From: Phanerochaete sordida
Taxonomy: Eukaryota; Basidiomycota; Agaricomycetes; Polyporales; Phanerochaetaceae
NCBI GenBank assembly: GCA_019973155.2
Contig: BPQB01000017.1
Location: 248,001-312,000 of the forward strand
Length of the DNA: 64,000 bases
Direction: 5' to 3'
Position 1 is the first letter of the stretch. Each line of letters begins with the position of its first letter. Positions 11,295 to 23,039 of the stretch are shown piece after piece. The notes under the pieces are model-generated. The model saw only the letters and a list, made by a program, of their open reading frames with translations, had not been told where the DNA came from and ran no database searches. A program made the translations under genes and the position numbers.

Positions 11295-13428
11295 ATGGAA
11301 CGCCTCGACCTTGCCATCGTTCTCTCTCTTGCGGGCATTCTCGCCGTGTATCTACTGGTGAAGCGCAGTAGCTACCAGGGTCCTTTCCCACCTGGACCAC
11401 GACAGCTTCCGATTCTTGGCAATGTATTCGACTTCGACCCAAGCTCTCCTTGGACCTCGCTCACGCGCTGGAAGCGTGAATATGGTGCGCGACTTATGAC
11501 TCGACGCACATAACTCACTGACACGCTCTCTAGGTTCACTTGTGGGAATCAAGGTCCTCGGCACCCGAATCGTCTTCCTCAACTCCTACGAGGCCATGAA
11601 CGACCTGCTCGAGAAGCGCGGAAACATCTACTCGCACCGACCGATATTTACCGTGCTCGGCGAGCTGATGACACTGAACAAGGTGCGTCTATGAGACACT
11701 CCGGCGTGCACTGCCCTTACCCCACGCAGAGCATCATGCTTATCCCGTACGGGCCAGAATGGCGCGAGTGCCGGAGGCTCGAACACCTCGCTCTCGGACC
11801 CGCCGCCGTAAAGGACTACCAGAAGGTACAGGAGCGGATTGCGGCTACGCTTTGCCAGAATATCATGGATGATCCCGCAAATTTCTTCGACCTCGTACGG
11901 TTGTGAGTGTGTTTCTCCCGCTCTCGGCGCATCCAGTTAGAACTTTCTTCCGCAGGAACTCCGCACGCGTCGTACTGCACATTGTCTATGGAATATCTCC
12001 ACGGGTTATTGACAAGGAGGTATGCTTCGCACATGCCATGACCTGGAGATATTTATCAGACCTCGGCCCTCAGTATATGTCGCATGCAGAGGAGACCATG
12101 AGAGTCGTCGGCCAGGCATCCGTACTAGGCGCATTTTTGTGCGATTTCATTCCCGCCAGTACGTGCTCAGCATTCTGTCCGAGTTATCTCTGAAAAACGA
12201 CTACCTTTGGCGTAGTGAAATATTTGCCAAGCTGGATGCCCTTTCAACGAAAGGCTCAAGACGGGAAGGCAAAGATAGAGCGGATGGTCACCACGCCCTT
12301 CACTCGAGTGAAAAACGAAATGGTAAGTGCTGTAGGTGTGTATATGTACCCTAGCCGACTGTGCGCCAACAGGCGTCCGGTAACGCGAGCCCGTCTCTCC
12401 TGAACCATCTACTGACAAGCATCGGGGATGGAGAGCGTGATGCTAGCACGGAGGAGCGCATCATGTGGACCACATGTACGCAAAAGTATAGTCGCGCTTG
12501 GCCCACGCTGACGAGGGCTCCTCAGGTTCAATGTACGCAGCTGGTGCCGAAAGTGCAAGTCACTTCGCATTCTGTCGCAATCATGCCCCCTGCATTGACC
12601 TAATATTTGTGCAATCTAGACGGCAGGCACGACCCTGGTTTTTCTCATCGCCATGGCGTTGAACCCTGCCGCCCAGTCGAGGGCCCAAGAAGAAATTGAT
12701 GCGGTACTTGGGCACTCACGTCTTCCACAGCTATCAGACAAGAACGACCTGCCTTATGTCAGCGCCCTCGTAAAGGAGGTTATGCGATGGCACCCGATGC
12801 TTCCGCTCAGTGCGTATCCGAACTGTCGTGTTTGCACTGGAGTGACCTTACACATATATGGTAGGCATTGCACGCCGGACGGCTGCAGACGATACCTACC
12901 AGGGATACTTCATCCCAAAGGGCACTGTGGTGGTGCCGAACGTTTGGTATGTCGTTTACCTCGGATAATCTTAGTCTCACCCCATATCGCTGACTCGCCG
13001 AAGTGAAATTGCATTTTCCCCAAACGCCAAATACCCTCCAGCGGACTTTATCCCGGAGCGATTTCTCGACAGCGAGGTGCAAACGATGGATCCTGCGCTC
13101 TGGGCGTTTGGATTTGGCAGACGGTGCGCCTGAAAGCCAGCTGGACGAACCGAGCTGACCGTGAGACAGGCTGTGCCCCGGGAAGTTACTCGGAGAGGCG
13201 AACGTTTGGATCTTGATTGCGACCCTACTCTCTGTCTTCAACATCAAGCCGCCGGCCGACGGATCGTTGGACCCGCATTACGAATCACAGCTCGTCAGGT
13301 GTGTGAAGCGTCCGCGTGTGCTTCCCTGTGCCATTAACGTTGGCACAAGTCTCCCGAAGCGCTTCAATTGTCGCATATCCCCGCGCTCGGCGGACAAGGT
13401 AGCGATCGTGCAAGAGGCGTTAGTGTAA
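11295..13428 (+). CDS. Cytochrome P450 monooxygenase
   Basis: Thirteen exons: 11295-11484, 11534-11682, 11730-11902, 11956-12019, 12074-12158, 12216-12322, 12373-12475, 12526-12554, 12620-12809, 12865-12946, 13004-13123, 13170-13298, 13350-13428, giving 499 residues. Seen in order: an N-terminal membrane anchor (about residues 5-22), the proline hinge [12 protein letters not shown], the I-helix AAGAESTAGTT, the K-helix ExxR in KEVMRWHP, the PERF motif (FIPERFLD), and the haem loop FGFGRRLCPG with the Cys ligand. It is an ER-bound oxygenase of the type common in Agaricomycete secondary metabolism. Intron 8 fits only as a GC-AG intron with donor GCAAGT; a GT donor breaks the frame in the I-helix. 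The exon 10/11 junction turns the usual Trp of the 'NxW' segment into Cys (NVCEIAF), a small oddity. Substrate unknown; the UbiA product is a reasonable guess. Confidence 0.9.
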
Positions 13429-14118
13429 AGGGGCCACAGATATGGAGCCAGCTGTACAATGGCTTGAATTGCTTTAATTGGCCGGTCATTCCGCGTGCCC
13501 AGAGCGACCGAGTAGCAAATTTATTGAGGCGTATGAGGATTCCTACGCACAAGATCTGATAATGTTCTGTGTCTTCGACGCCATGACAGCTGCCGAGTAG
13601 TTCAGAGCCATCCGATAGCTGTCGGATCAGTGGCACGGAAACAGTCGTGCATGTGGCCCATCATGAGGCCCAAATTGAAGCCGACGATGCCAAAGATGCG
13701 CCTTGCGCACGATGACCCTGAGACCCGCTGTATATATGTGATATCTTACTAAGATTCTGTGAGCTCGCTGATATCGACGCACGTCGCCAGATATGTCGCC
13801 TGGGAACCAAGGCGGGGCTTCGTGGCGCTTGACCCTCCGCTGCATATTTGCGGCACAGTGAGAACTTTGCAGCATGTGGTACACGTTCTGTGAGAGGCCT
13901 TTGCGAAATGAATTTTGTATTATTTGTGAATCAGACCGACATATTCAGCTCCGTATTGTGTATCTATCAAGTAGGTATTTGAATTGACCAATCCACCAGC
14001 GAAGAATCTGAACGGTCTCTCCGGAACCTAGCATTTGACCAAGCACTGCCTTGCAGCATAATTTACTGAGACCCTTTCGGACACCGAGTCAGCCAGACCA
14101 TACGCACACTCTGACCTG
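13429..14118. other. Intergenic, no gene recognised
   Basis: About 0.7 kb between the convergent 3' ends of the P450 and a membrane protein gene. Nothing beyond short open frames was seen. Confidence 0.5.
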
Positions 14119-16108
14119 TTACATGTCCGCATCGTCCTCGCCGGCGCCATAAGGCTCGCCATCGCCCTTCTGCATCACGTCGGTGTCCACCCGCACCCCG
14201 AGCGACTCCTACGCGCAAGAGTGAGCGACAGCGCCTCCTCGTGGGCGCGCATACACGCACCTCGGGCTTCGCGAGCGTCGCACTCCTTGCTAGCATCCTC
14301 CGGAGCGCGATGGGCTCCGCGGCGCGCGCGCTGTCGTCGGTGGCGCCCGAGCCGAGCTCGAGAACGTGCGTGCGTGCGCGGTCGCGCACGTAACGCCGCG
14401 CGTTGAGGTTCGCGAGCACCATGTTGAGGTAGAGCGACGCGAGCGGGAGCTCGCAGAGCGTGAACGCGAGGTTCGTCGAGCGCCACGCGATCTGCATGCG
14501 GAGGTCAGCGCGCGGGGGCGGCGGTGCGATGGGGCGGGGGCGGGGGCGCACCAGGCTGAAGTCTGTCAGCGCGAAGACGGCGGTCCACATGCCGCTGTTG
14601 ATTGAGAGCCACATCAGGCGCAGGAGCATCCGGTTGGACCTGTGCGGTGGCGGGTTAGCGTGTGGCCGATATGCTAGGAGGCAGGACACCTACGGCCCGA
14701 ATTGCGTGCGGCTGCGCTGTGTAGCCAACAGGTAAGTCATCCACACAGTGATCAGGATGTCGGTGGCTGCGGTGGTGGCACGGTTGGTGATCGAAAGGGC
14801 CTGCAACAACGCGGTGTATCATCGTCCGCAATATATAGCAAAGACGGACTGAACCTACAACGACACGATGAAGTGCAAGGGTAACGGAGATAAGCTGAAT
14901 GTCAGAGCTGTGTGTCGGGGATATCGCCGTTAGCAGCAGGAACGCAAGCCTCGCAGATGGACGTACAGGACCCAGGCGCAATACACTGCACGCCCCGACA
15001 ATCAGTACATCAGTCGACGAAGGGGAGCATTACCCGTACCGATTATGCCGACTTAAAGCGTCATGAAGAGATTCGTGAGTTCCCTCCGAGGTATCAAAGG
15101 CAGCACTTCCGCCTCACCGATCTGCCAGACCGCAAGTACCCCCTGATTCCGCGTGAATGAACATTATTTCCGTGTAGAACGCAGGAAGCGCACCGCTATC
15201 GCCAGAACTACGTGCACCGTCCATCTGCGGCCCCCGGTGACTGTGAACGGTAAACTAGGACCCAAGATTTGAGGCTATATCCACTCACAGCGGTAAATGC
15301 GGAACAGGAAAAATATTTGAGCGCAGAACGCCATGATTGACTGAAGTTAAGATCAGCATACGTGCAAGTGATCGAGGGTAAACGAAGGGTACTGCGAGCC
15401 ATGTCCGGTGCTGCAAGAAAATCTTAGCGGCGTCCAACGTGCGGGCAGTCGCTAGGGGAACCACGTACAATGGTGAGCCTAAGCAGAGTCTCTATTTCAA
15501 GAGGTCATAAACAACGAAGAGGTGGCGACATACGCGCTGACGTCCAAAAGGCTCGGGAGATAGCCCCACTGAGTGATCAGAGGTGGGAAGACTGGGATCG
15601 AATGATGTCAGGAAGCGGCAACATTTGGGGCGGTTGAGCACGCACACGCAGACCAAGTCACAGCTTCGACAACGGTATCGAGTGACCTGAAGTTGCTATT
15701 TGAGCCAGCTCGTGTCCAAGGCAGCGATTAGGCGTACCAAAGGAAGATGACCTGTGAACGCATCAGATCAAGATAAGCATGGATAGAGAGTGAAAACCAG
15801 CTCACCAAGAAGCGGATCGCCCAGTGGTCGTTTTCGTAGCTTACAGGTGAATGTGAGTCGAGACCCTAGCGGAGACCGAGTTGATGCACGTACGAAAGAA
15901 AGTAGAAGAAGCTGAGTGAGACATCGACGCAATTGGCGTTTTAGTCAGCGCGCGGACGGCCATGGAAAAAGATTATCACTCACACTTGAGCGCAGGATAT
16001 ACCCCAAAACGCTGTAGAAAATACCGCGGCAATCAACTCTACGCCGTACGTGGACATTACGTTGAGAACCACGGTGCTCTCTGGCATGGTCGAGGGCGCG
16101 TCAGCCAT
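14119..16108 (-). CDS. DUF6534-type multi-pass membrane protein
   Basis: The start at 16108 opens MADAPSTMPESTVVLNVMS followed by the family's first helix (YGVELIAAVFSTAFWGISC). Exons traced with matching phases: 16108-15984, 15911-15894, 15839-15806, 15751-15738, 15686-15646, then one from 15591; later exons include CAQIFFLFRIYR, the DUF6534 core RLMWLSINSGMWTAVFAL, and LASLYLNMVLANLNARR. The last exon ends GEDDADM with TAA at 14121-14119. The topology is consistent with about seven helices. No enzymatic residues are visible and the family's function is unproven. The closest sibling is the gene at 19.6-21.6 kb, same strand, with aldehyde dehydrogenase 1 between them. No lesion was seen in the exons read. 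One or two middle exons are unverified. Confidence 0.75.
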
Positions 16109-16919
16109 GCTGTCCAGTCGGTTGAGCGGTGCGGTGTGCGGTAGTGCTGCTAGGCAGCGTTGGGTGCAGATCTTATAATCACCCGTGTCCACAGCTGCAT
16201 CTTATTTTCCCGTGAAAGATGCGCGTATGGTTTCGACACATGCCAATGAACATAATGTCGGGAACCTGGCAGTCATCTCTGGATGAACCCGTGAAACACA
16301 AGGAAGACAGATCACCCACCTTTGCTCGCGGCGATGAACCCTCGCGAATCGTACAGCTTGCCTGCGCAGGAGCCGCAATCTGGATGTTCGCATGACCGCC
16401 GTGACGCCGTCGGTCATCGGACGACCGATGTCGAACGGGGGCGCGCGATACGGTTTCGATAGCGCGTCTGCCCGTAACCTACCGTGCCCAACAGATTGCC
16501 GTCGCGAGGTGCGGAGGAACCGAAGCATCTCTGGCGCGAGATGGACGCCTGTGGGCACAGCCGCGGCGGCAGCCAGAACGCGCGGTCACGGCCAGAAGTG
16601 GGAGAGCGTAACGTCACGTCACGCGCCCTGCAGCCGTTTTGGGCATCGAGGCGTCGAGCTCCTACTTCGCTCGGAGGCAGCGTGGGCACGTCCCAGGCTG
16701 CGACTCGCGCTCGAGCTTCCATCTTCAGAATGCAGACAAATCTGTTTGCCTGCCGTCTGCGTATCAGCATCATGGGGGCTCCTCGGACCAAAACGAGCGC
16801 ACCGCCCTGATGTTGGCGTTGGTGCCCCAGCGATAGACGGAGCTGCATCTCCTACGCTCGCTCACATTATATCGTGCGCTGTCTGGATCTCCTCTCCTGC
16901 GCTTCAAGATTATCACGCC
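16109..16919. other. Divergent promoter region
   Basis: This 0.8 kb separates a minus-strand membrane protein gene from plus-strand aldehyde dehydrogenase 1. An open frame runs in phase into the dehydrogenase from 16392, but its translation is unlike any dehydrogenase N-terminus, so I keep the ATG at 16920. A TATA-like ATTATATCG lies near 16,866. Confidence 0.45.
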
Positions 16920-18895
16920 ATGGCTGCCACATTCTCCACCACAATCGACTCTGAGACGTTCAAAGGCTCCGTCTCTGTGAACACGGGCCTCTTTATCGGC
17001 GGAAAGTTCGTTGAAGCCATCAAGCAGACCACAATCGAGTAAGGGCTGTCTTCTGTGTGTATTCGACCTGAACTGCGCTAAGCTCGGCTCCACAGCCTTC
17101 ACAACCCCGGTACGTCGACTTGCAATCGTCCTTGCGCGAGTCTGGTGCTCAGACGGGCCCACAGCCGACGGCTCCGTTGTGACGCAGGTCTCGCTTGCAG
17201 GCAAAGAGGACATCGACGCCGCCGTCGACGCCGCCCACGCCGCCCTGAATAGCTCTTGGGGCGCACACGTGCCTGCACACACGCGTGCAAAGCTCCTGCA
17301 CAAGCTCGCAGACCTCGTGGAGAGCCACGTCGACGAGCTGGCTGCGCTCGAATGCCTCAACGCCGGTACGTGCTCTCCGCGCCCTACGCGCGCTCGTGAC
17401 TGACGACGCACAGGCCGCAACTACCTCCAAGCTAAGAATCACGACATCCTCGACGTCTCCGCAAACCTGCGGTACTACGCAGGCTGGGCAGATAAGCATC
17501 ACGGGCAAACTGTCGAGGTATGTTGCAGTTGTCGATGGTGACACGACCTAACCTTCCACCGTTTAGACCGCCGACGGAAGGCTCGCCTATACCCGCCACG
17601 AGCCCATTGGCGTCTGCGTGAGTCCCCGCATTTTGCTAGGTATCATACTTGCGCTCACATCGATTGCAGGGCATTATTGTGCCTTGGAATTTCCCTAGTG
17701 AGTTCTGTGCCTGACAGCGTCCATGGCATCTGGCTTACCACGCCCTCCAGTCATGCTGACGATGTGGAAGGTCGCGCCCGCGCTGGCGACCGGGAACTGC
17801 GTCGTCCTGAAGCCGTCCGAGCTGACGCCGCTGACCGCGCTCAAGCTCGCCGCGCTCGTGCACGAGGCGGGCTTCCCCGCCGGCGTCCTCAACGTCGTGC
17901 CGGGCACCGGTGCGGGCGCGGGCCAGGCGCTCACGGAGCACATGCGCGTCGGCAAGGTGTCCTTCACGGGCAGCACCGCGACGGGGCGCGCGGTCATGGC
18001 GGCCGCGGCGCGCTCGAACCTCAAGCGCGTCACGCTCGAGCTCGGGGGCAAGAGCCCCGCGATCGTGTTCGACGACGCGGACCTCGCGGTGAGCGTGCCG
18101 GAGATCCTCAAGAGCCTGTTGTACGTGCGCCGTGCGGCCTGCGGCGTGCATACCTGTCGCTGACGGCCGAACCCAGCGCGCACAGCGGGCAGGTCTGCGT
18201 CGCGGGCACGCGCGTGTACATCCAGGAAGGTATCTACGACACGCTGGTGCCCATCTTGGTCGGCGCGCTGGGTGCGTTCGCGCTCGGCGACGGCTTCGAC
18301 CCGAAGGCGGTTGCGGGGCCGCTCGTGTCGCAGACCCAGCTCGACGTACGCTCCCCGGTTCCGTGCGCCGTCACCTGTCTCGACTGACGTCCGGCGTCGC
18401 AGCGCGTGCTCGGGTACATCGAGGCCGGCAAGGCCGCGGGCGCGACGCTGCTCGCGGGCGGCTCGCGCCTCGACCGCCCGGGGTACTTCGTCGCGCCCAC
18501 GCTCTTCACGGACGTCCCGCCGACGGCCTCGATCATGACCGAAGAGATTTTCGGGCCGGTGGGCGTGCTCGTGAAGTTCACGACCGAGGCCGAGGCGCTC
18601 GCGCTCGCGAACGCGAGCGACTACGGGCTCACAAGCCAGGTGTACACGCAGCACCTTGAGCGCGCGGTGCGCGTGACGCGCGCGCTGCAGGCGGGGAACG
18701 CGTTCGTGAACATGTTCAGCATGCTCTGCCCGCAGATGCCGTTCGGCGGGACGAAGCAGTCTGGGTTCGGGAAGCACCTCGGGCAGGCGGCCCTCGACGA
18801 GTGCGTGGCGCGCCCTCTGCTGCGGCTGACGCTTGAGCGAGGTCCCCAGATACACGATCCTCAAGGCCGTGCACATCCGCGTCGGCGCGGCGTGA
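16920..18895 (+). CDS. Aldehyde dehydrogenase 1 (NAD(P)-dependent)
   Basis: Ten exons: 16920-17038, 17096-17109, 17165-17365, 17414-17517, 17567-17617, 17670-17697, 17751-18120, 18177-18345, 18403-18800, 18850-18895, giving 499 residues, the normal length. Seen: the substrate-channel motif GIIVPWNFP, cofactor-binding [16 protein letters not shown] and GSTATGR, the general base Glu in LELGGKSP, the catalytic Cys in [20 protein letters not shown], and the C-terminal [15 protein letters not shown]. The enzyme oxidises an aldehyde to a carboxylic acid in the cytosol. Exons 2-9 have the same lengths as those of aldehyde dehydrogenase 2 at 30.2 kb, so the two arose by duplication. A degraded third copy lies at 50.3 kb. 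The gene is clearly richer in GC than the flanking membrane protein genes. It could process an aldehyde made by the P450 or the GMC enzyme. Confidence 0.93.
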
Positions 18896-19019
18896 GCGCT
18901 GAAGGGCGGGTGCGGCGGGGCTGCGCGATCGGGCGGCGATTGCGCTATCGGCGTCCGTGTAGTAGTAGGTTCAAACGAAGTGCAAAGCGGTCACGAGTAA
19001 TATTGCAAGGTCGTGGAGG

Positions 19020-19402
19020 TTATTGCTGTTTGCAAAACGATAGACCACCCTTTGACGTTTCCAGCACTGGGTTCAGACTCCGCGTGTGCGGGCCAATCCC
19101 GTCCGCGCCGACCAGGACGTCCGCACACGGAGTCGAATCGTTCGCGAAGCGGGGTGTAACACCAATCGCATCCTGCTCGTACGACTCGAGTCTCGCGCGG
19201 AAGTGTGCAGCCAAGACCTCGAGTTCATCTGAAGGCTGTCGACGAGAAGCTTGATCATGTCGATGCGTGGGAGTGCCATGCTGCCATCTGAACGCAGCTG
19301 GTCAGCGCGCAGCTCTATCGCACGGCCAAGCAGGCTTCTGGGCTTACGAGGAGTGCCCATCGTATGGAAGCCAAACCGCCCTTGCACAATATATCCCGAC
19401 AT
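19020..19402 (-). pseudogene. Relic of the FAD monooxygenase
   Basis: Reading from 19402 down, the translation runs from GFHTMGTPRK (end of exon 2 and start of the intron in the intact gene) through DGSMALPRIDMIKLLVDSLQ and on to LESYEQDAIGVT and ADVLVGADGIGPHTR. These match the intact monooxygenase at 61,810-63,521 from the end of its exon 2 into the middle of exon 3. The frame shifts around 19,205, and both ends of the gene are missing. The intron after exon 2 is kept, so this is a DNA-level copy and not a retrocopy. Confidence 0.85.
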
Positions 19403-19619
19403 GCTCCATGCGTCATATGCCCGCCCACCTTCTGGAAACGTCAGACACTTGGCATCACAATGTATACAACATCACATCTAGCTGTCTTTGTATGCTACCC
19501 TGGTCTGACCGAAATATCGCGAGTACCGCGGCAGACTGCTGTCGAAGCGTCAGGCATCGAGTCGTCGAGGCTGCGCCCACGTGAGTACCTGTGATACCGC
19601 CCAGATACGAGACCGCGCG

Positions 19620-21616
19620 TACCTTCACATCGACGACAGACTCGGTGTCGCTCTTCTGGGCTACTGATGTTTCAACCCGGACCGCGAGCGAGTCCTATCG
19701 ATGACCACGTTAGTTACAACGCGCAACGGCGTTGCCTATGCTGAGTGAGACACTGTACGAACCTCCGGCCTTACAAGCGTGTTGCTGCGCCCTATGATCT
19801 TCCGCAGTGCGACGGTCTCTGTGCCGTGCACGGCCCCCTCCGAGTCGGTGCGAAGCGAGCCCACCTCAATGATGCGGCCGTGGCCGTGACCGCACAGGTA
19901 GCGCCGCGCATTCAGGTTCGCAAGGATCATGTTCAGATACAATGTGCCCAACGGTAGCTCAACAAGTGTGAACTCTACGTTTGTCGGGCGCCACGCAATC
20001 TGCAGGAAGCGCAGTTAGCGATGTGCGCGGTGGGCGTAAGACTCGGAGTACGGACCAGGGCAACGTCCACGAGGGCAAATAGCGCAGTCCACATGCCACT
20101 ATTAATCGATAACCACATCAGCTTGAGCAGTAGCTGGCTTGACCTGTCGTTGATCTTGTCAGTGTTTGGGACGATATCCGTCAGCATCAAGGACAACATA
20201 CGGCCCAAAGGGCGCGCGGCTTCGTTGGCTGGCCAGAAGGTACGTCATCCACGCGGCAATGAGAATGTCTACGGGTGCAGTCGAAGCGCGGATGGCAATC
20301 TCAATGGCCTTGAACACGTTCATAGTAAGCTTGAAAAATGTGCAGAATAACAAGGTATGGGCTTACAATCGAGCGGTGAAGTGCAAGCGAGACAGCGAAA
20401 TCCTGGCCGCCAGACCTAAAGCCACGAATGCAATACCATTAGGGCAGTGGCGAGCTTGATATAAAATTACGCACAGGGTCCAAACCGTGTAGACTGGGGA
20501 ATTATAATGAGGAAATCAGTCCGACGACTCGAAGAGTGGATGCCCTCACTGATTGTGCCAACTGTGGGCACGATGCAACGAATCATGAGTACTGTCGCTG
20601 GAATCATGATTTGCGTCATGTGGCTCACCTATCTGCCAAATTGCGAGCACAAACTAGCTCACATTGAGTGCCAATGGTCGGTATATTATAACATGTGCAG
20701 CTCACCGCAGAGGCTAACGCCACGCGAACCAGCCACCCACGTCCACCGGTAACTATATGAGATGGTTAGAGGATATCTATGTCAATGTGTGATGAGCATA
20801 CGGCGGTAGATGCGATACAAGTAAAATGTTTGCGCCGAAAAGGCAAGGATAGACTAAAAACAGAAGAGAATAAGCAGCAGATGTAGTCCAAGATGGAGCG
20901 CGACATGCCGCGAGATATGTCCTATGCTGTCAATGATATCGTAAGTGCTGCGTGTGTGCGGCGGGAGTAATACAAGAACCCACGATCCCCAGCCTGTAAA
21001 ACGACAATTAGCTTGAGCACTTAAGGAGGACCCTGAGAGACCTACGGGCTGAGTTCAAAAAGTCGCATCACAGAGCCCCACGCGGTGATCAGGCCATGAA
21101 ATACTGCGGTAATATGATATGAGTCCTCAAAAATATCAGGGATGATCAAGCACTTGCGTGAAGCCCATGTCATAGCCTGGATGACAGTATCTAGTGACCT
21201 GACATTTCGCCTCATAAACCGGTGAGGGGTTCGGGTAGTGAAGATGCATACCAGAGGAGGATCACCTTGGATAACCTATTAGAGCGAGCATAGGTGCGAG
21301 AGATGAACAACTTGCCGACATTTTGAGCGACCAGTGGTCGTGCTCGTAGCTTAGGTAGCAGCGTGAGCTGACACGTTCAAACCACGAATATTACCTGCAC
21401 GTACTGGAGAAAGTAGAAGAAACTAAGTAGCGAATTTTGGGAATAGCTCCCGTCAGTCTATGCTCTCTGGCGGATATGAGCTGCGGCTCACACTTGCGTG
21501 CACGACATTCCCCAAAATGCTGTGGAGATTACAGCGGCAAGTATCTCCACTCCGTATGTGGACATGAGATTGGAGCCCACAAGATTTACCGGAATGGCGG
21601 ACGATGCTTCGGACAT
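19620..21616 (-). CDS. DUF6534-type multi-pass membrane protein
   Basis: The start at 21616 reads MSEASSAIPVNLVGSNLMS, then the first helix (YGVEILAAVISTAFWGMSC). The 3' half holds the DUF6534 core LLKLMWLSINSGMWTALFAL, then ELPLGTLYLNMILANLNARR, VIEVGSLRTDSEG-like and a tail VETSVAQKSDTESVVDVK, where a donor (GTACGC) follows at 19622. The final few codons are not placed, so the left boundary is approximate. Gene size and order of segments match the sibling at 14.1-16.1 kb. Between them sit aldehyde dehydrogenase 1 and the monooxygenase relic. A partial copy of this 3' half occurs on the plus strand at 46.4-46.8 kb. The function is unknown. Confidence 0.7.
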
Positions 21617-22436
21617 GCTGGTATTGTGTCTGCTGAGTTGAGTGGGGGTGGGTGACAGAGAAGGGGCATTGGTACCGGTCCTATAGCCGCTGTATTCGTT
21701 GCACTAAGGCTGTTTCTCCCTGCCGGAGTGCCTCCATACTAGGACCATTGGGCAGATATCTGGCGCGCGGCTGTGGAACAAACGGGTTCATGATGAAACG
21801 ATGTGCAACTATCTTCTGGTGAGATGCTTTCAGACAGAAAGGCAAACATGATTTAGACCCGGCTTCGCGCTTCGCCTACAGCAGTTCGGACTCGCTTCAG
21901 ATGGTACGAGCCTCGCATGCAGCGATACCCACCTGTGAGCAGACACGCCAGCTGAGCTTCCGGTCATCCTCAGAAACACGGCACACATGATGCAATCTCC
22001 ATATTTCCACCTATGTACCTACCCTTGTCTAACCTTTGAAAAATTTGAGCATAGCCACTAGTCCATGTTTGACATGATCCAGGAAACGACTTCCCGTCTA
22101 GACGTGAAATAACCGTGATTATGGGAACGTGTGATGAAGCGTGCGATCGATGTGAGCTCGTGCGCCATGTTAGTGACCTTGTGCAGCCGAGCTCGCCACA
22201 TCGTAATTACACTGAGTAAAACCTTAGCTACGCACTGTACCATAGTGAGCTGCGGACAGAGTTGCCATTGATGTGACGTTTGCATATCCCGGACGTGTGA
22301 GCTCGTACGACCGAATCGAGCCCACTACTCTCATGCCAGCATCTGCCACCCACGTCTCATTGGAGATTCAGCGATTGTTCATCAAGCATAGAGGCCATAG
22401 CTCCCATCCCCCGCGCATATACGGATCTTCGAAAGC
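21617..22436. other. Intergenic, no gene recognised
   Basis: About 0.8 kb between the membrane protein gene start and the oxidase relic. Only short open frames; no clear signal. Confidence 0.45.
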
Positions 22437-22900
22437 GTGGTAAAGCATGCTACGAATGCCACTGCTGGGCGTATTCGACCTGTTTTTCGCCTCCAGTCAC
22501 GCGAGTACCTGAGCTTAACGCTCGCGCAGCCGACTGGGCCAGATGCGAAGCCCACAGCGAGCAGATTCTTTGACACTGCAGCAATCTCCTCGCCTACACC
22601 GTCCGTCGTCGACGCCATCGTTAACGATAATACTATGAGTCCGATCTGTCGCGCAGAAGCCATAGCCATTGAAATTCGCGACGCAACCCTAGTCGGGTCG
22701 ACTCGCAAAAGTCTCCGCCGCGAGTATCGCGCATGCTGTCGAGGTCTTTCATCTGGGTGTGCTCGCGCACGGGCCCGAGGGCGCATCGGCCTATCCACCC
22801 ACACGCTCCATGCCGCTTCTCTGGCTCGTGGTCAACTACCAGTCTGCATTGCGTCAAACGACGCGCGCATTCCGACCGCCATTTTCTGTGGCGCGGTTAA
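22437..22900 (+). pseudogene. Relic of the BBE-type FAD oxidase, 3' part
   Basis: The translation SREYLSLTLAQPTGPDAKP followed by FFDTAAISSPTPSVVDAIVN matches exon 6 of oxidase 1 (45,446-45,859). Downstream, in another frame, come the equivalents of exon 7: a LAHGPEGASAYPPT-like segment at 22,755-22,800 and a VNYQSA segment. The copy breaks off before the C-terminal third and has no 5' exons. Frame changes show it is not functional. Confidence 0.85.
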
Positions 22901-23039
22901 GCGTGGGCGCGTCGTGGAGGAGCGGGAGACGTCCTCGTTGAAGCAATTATACATCACCATGGCCTCTGCCAGGCATGTTCCAGTTTGTTGACATGTCATT
23001 TCGCCCTGTTGAAGGTGTCAGTGACACGGCGATGGCGAA

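Noticed and set aside
12526..12620. Frameshift in the P450 I-helix
   Set aside because: With a GT donor the frame breaks, but a GC donor (GCAAGT) two bases further on restores it exactly, so a lesion is not needed.
16392..17042. Long N-terminal extension of aldehyde dehydrogenase 1
   Set aside because: The extra 170 residues have no dehydrogenase-like sequence. The paralogue starts at the matching downstream ATG.
17695..18876. 393-codon open frame on the minus strand
   Set aside because: It is antisense to aldehyde dehydrogenase 1. Its translation is Arg/His/Ala-rich repetition caused by GC-rich third positions, and the plus strand has the full catalytic motif set.
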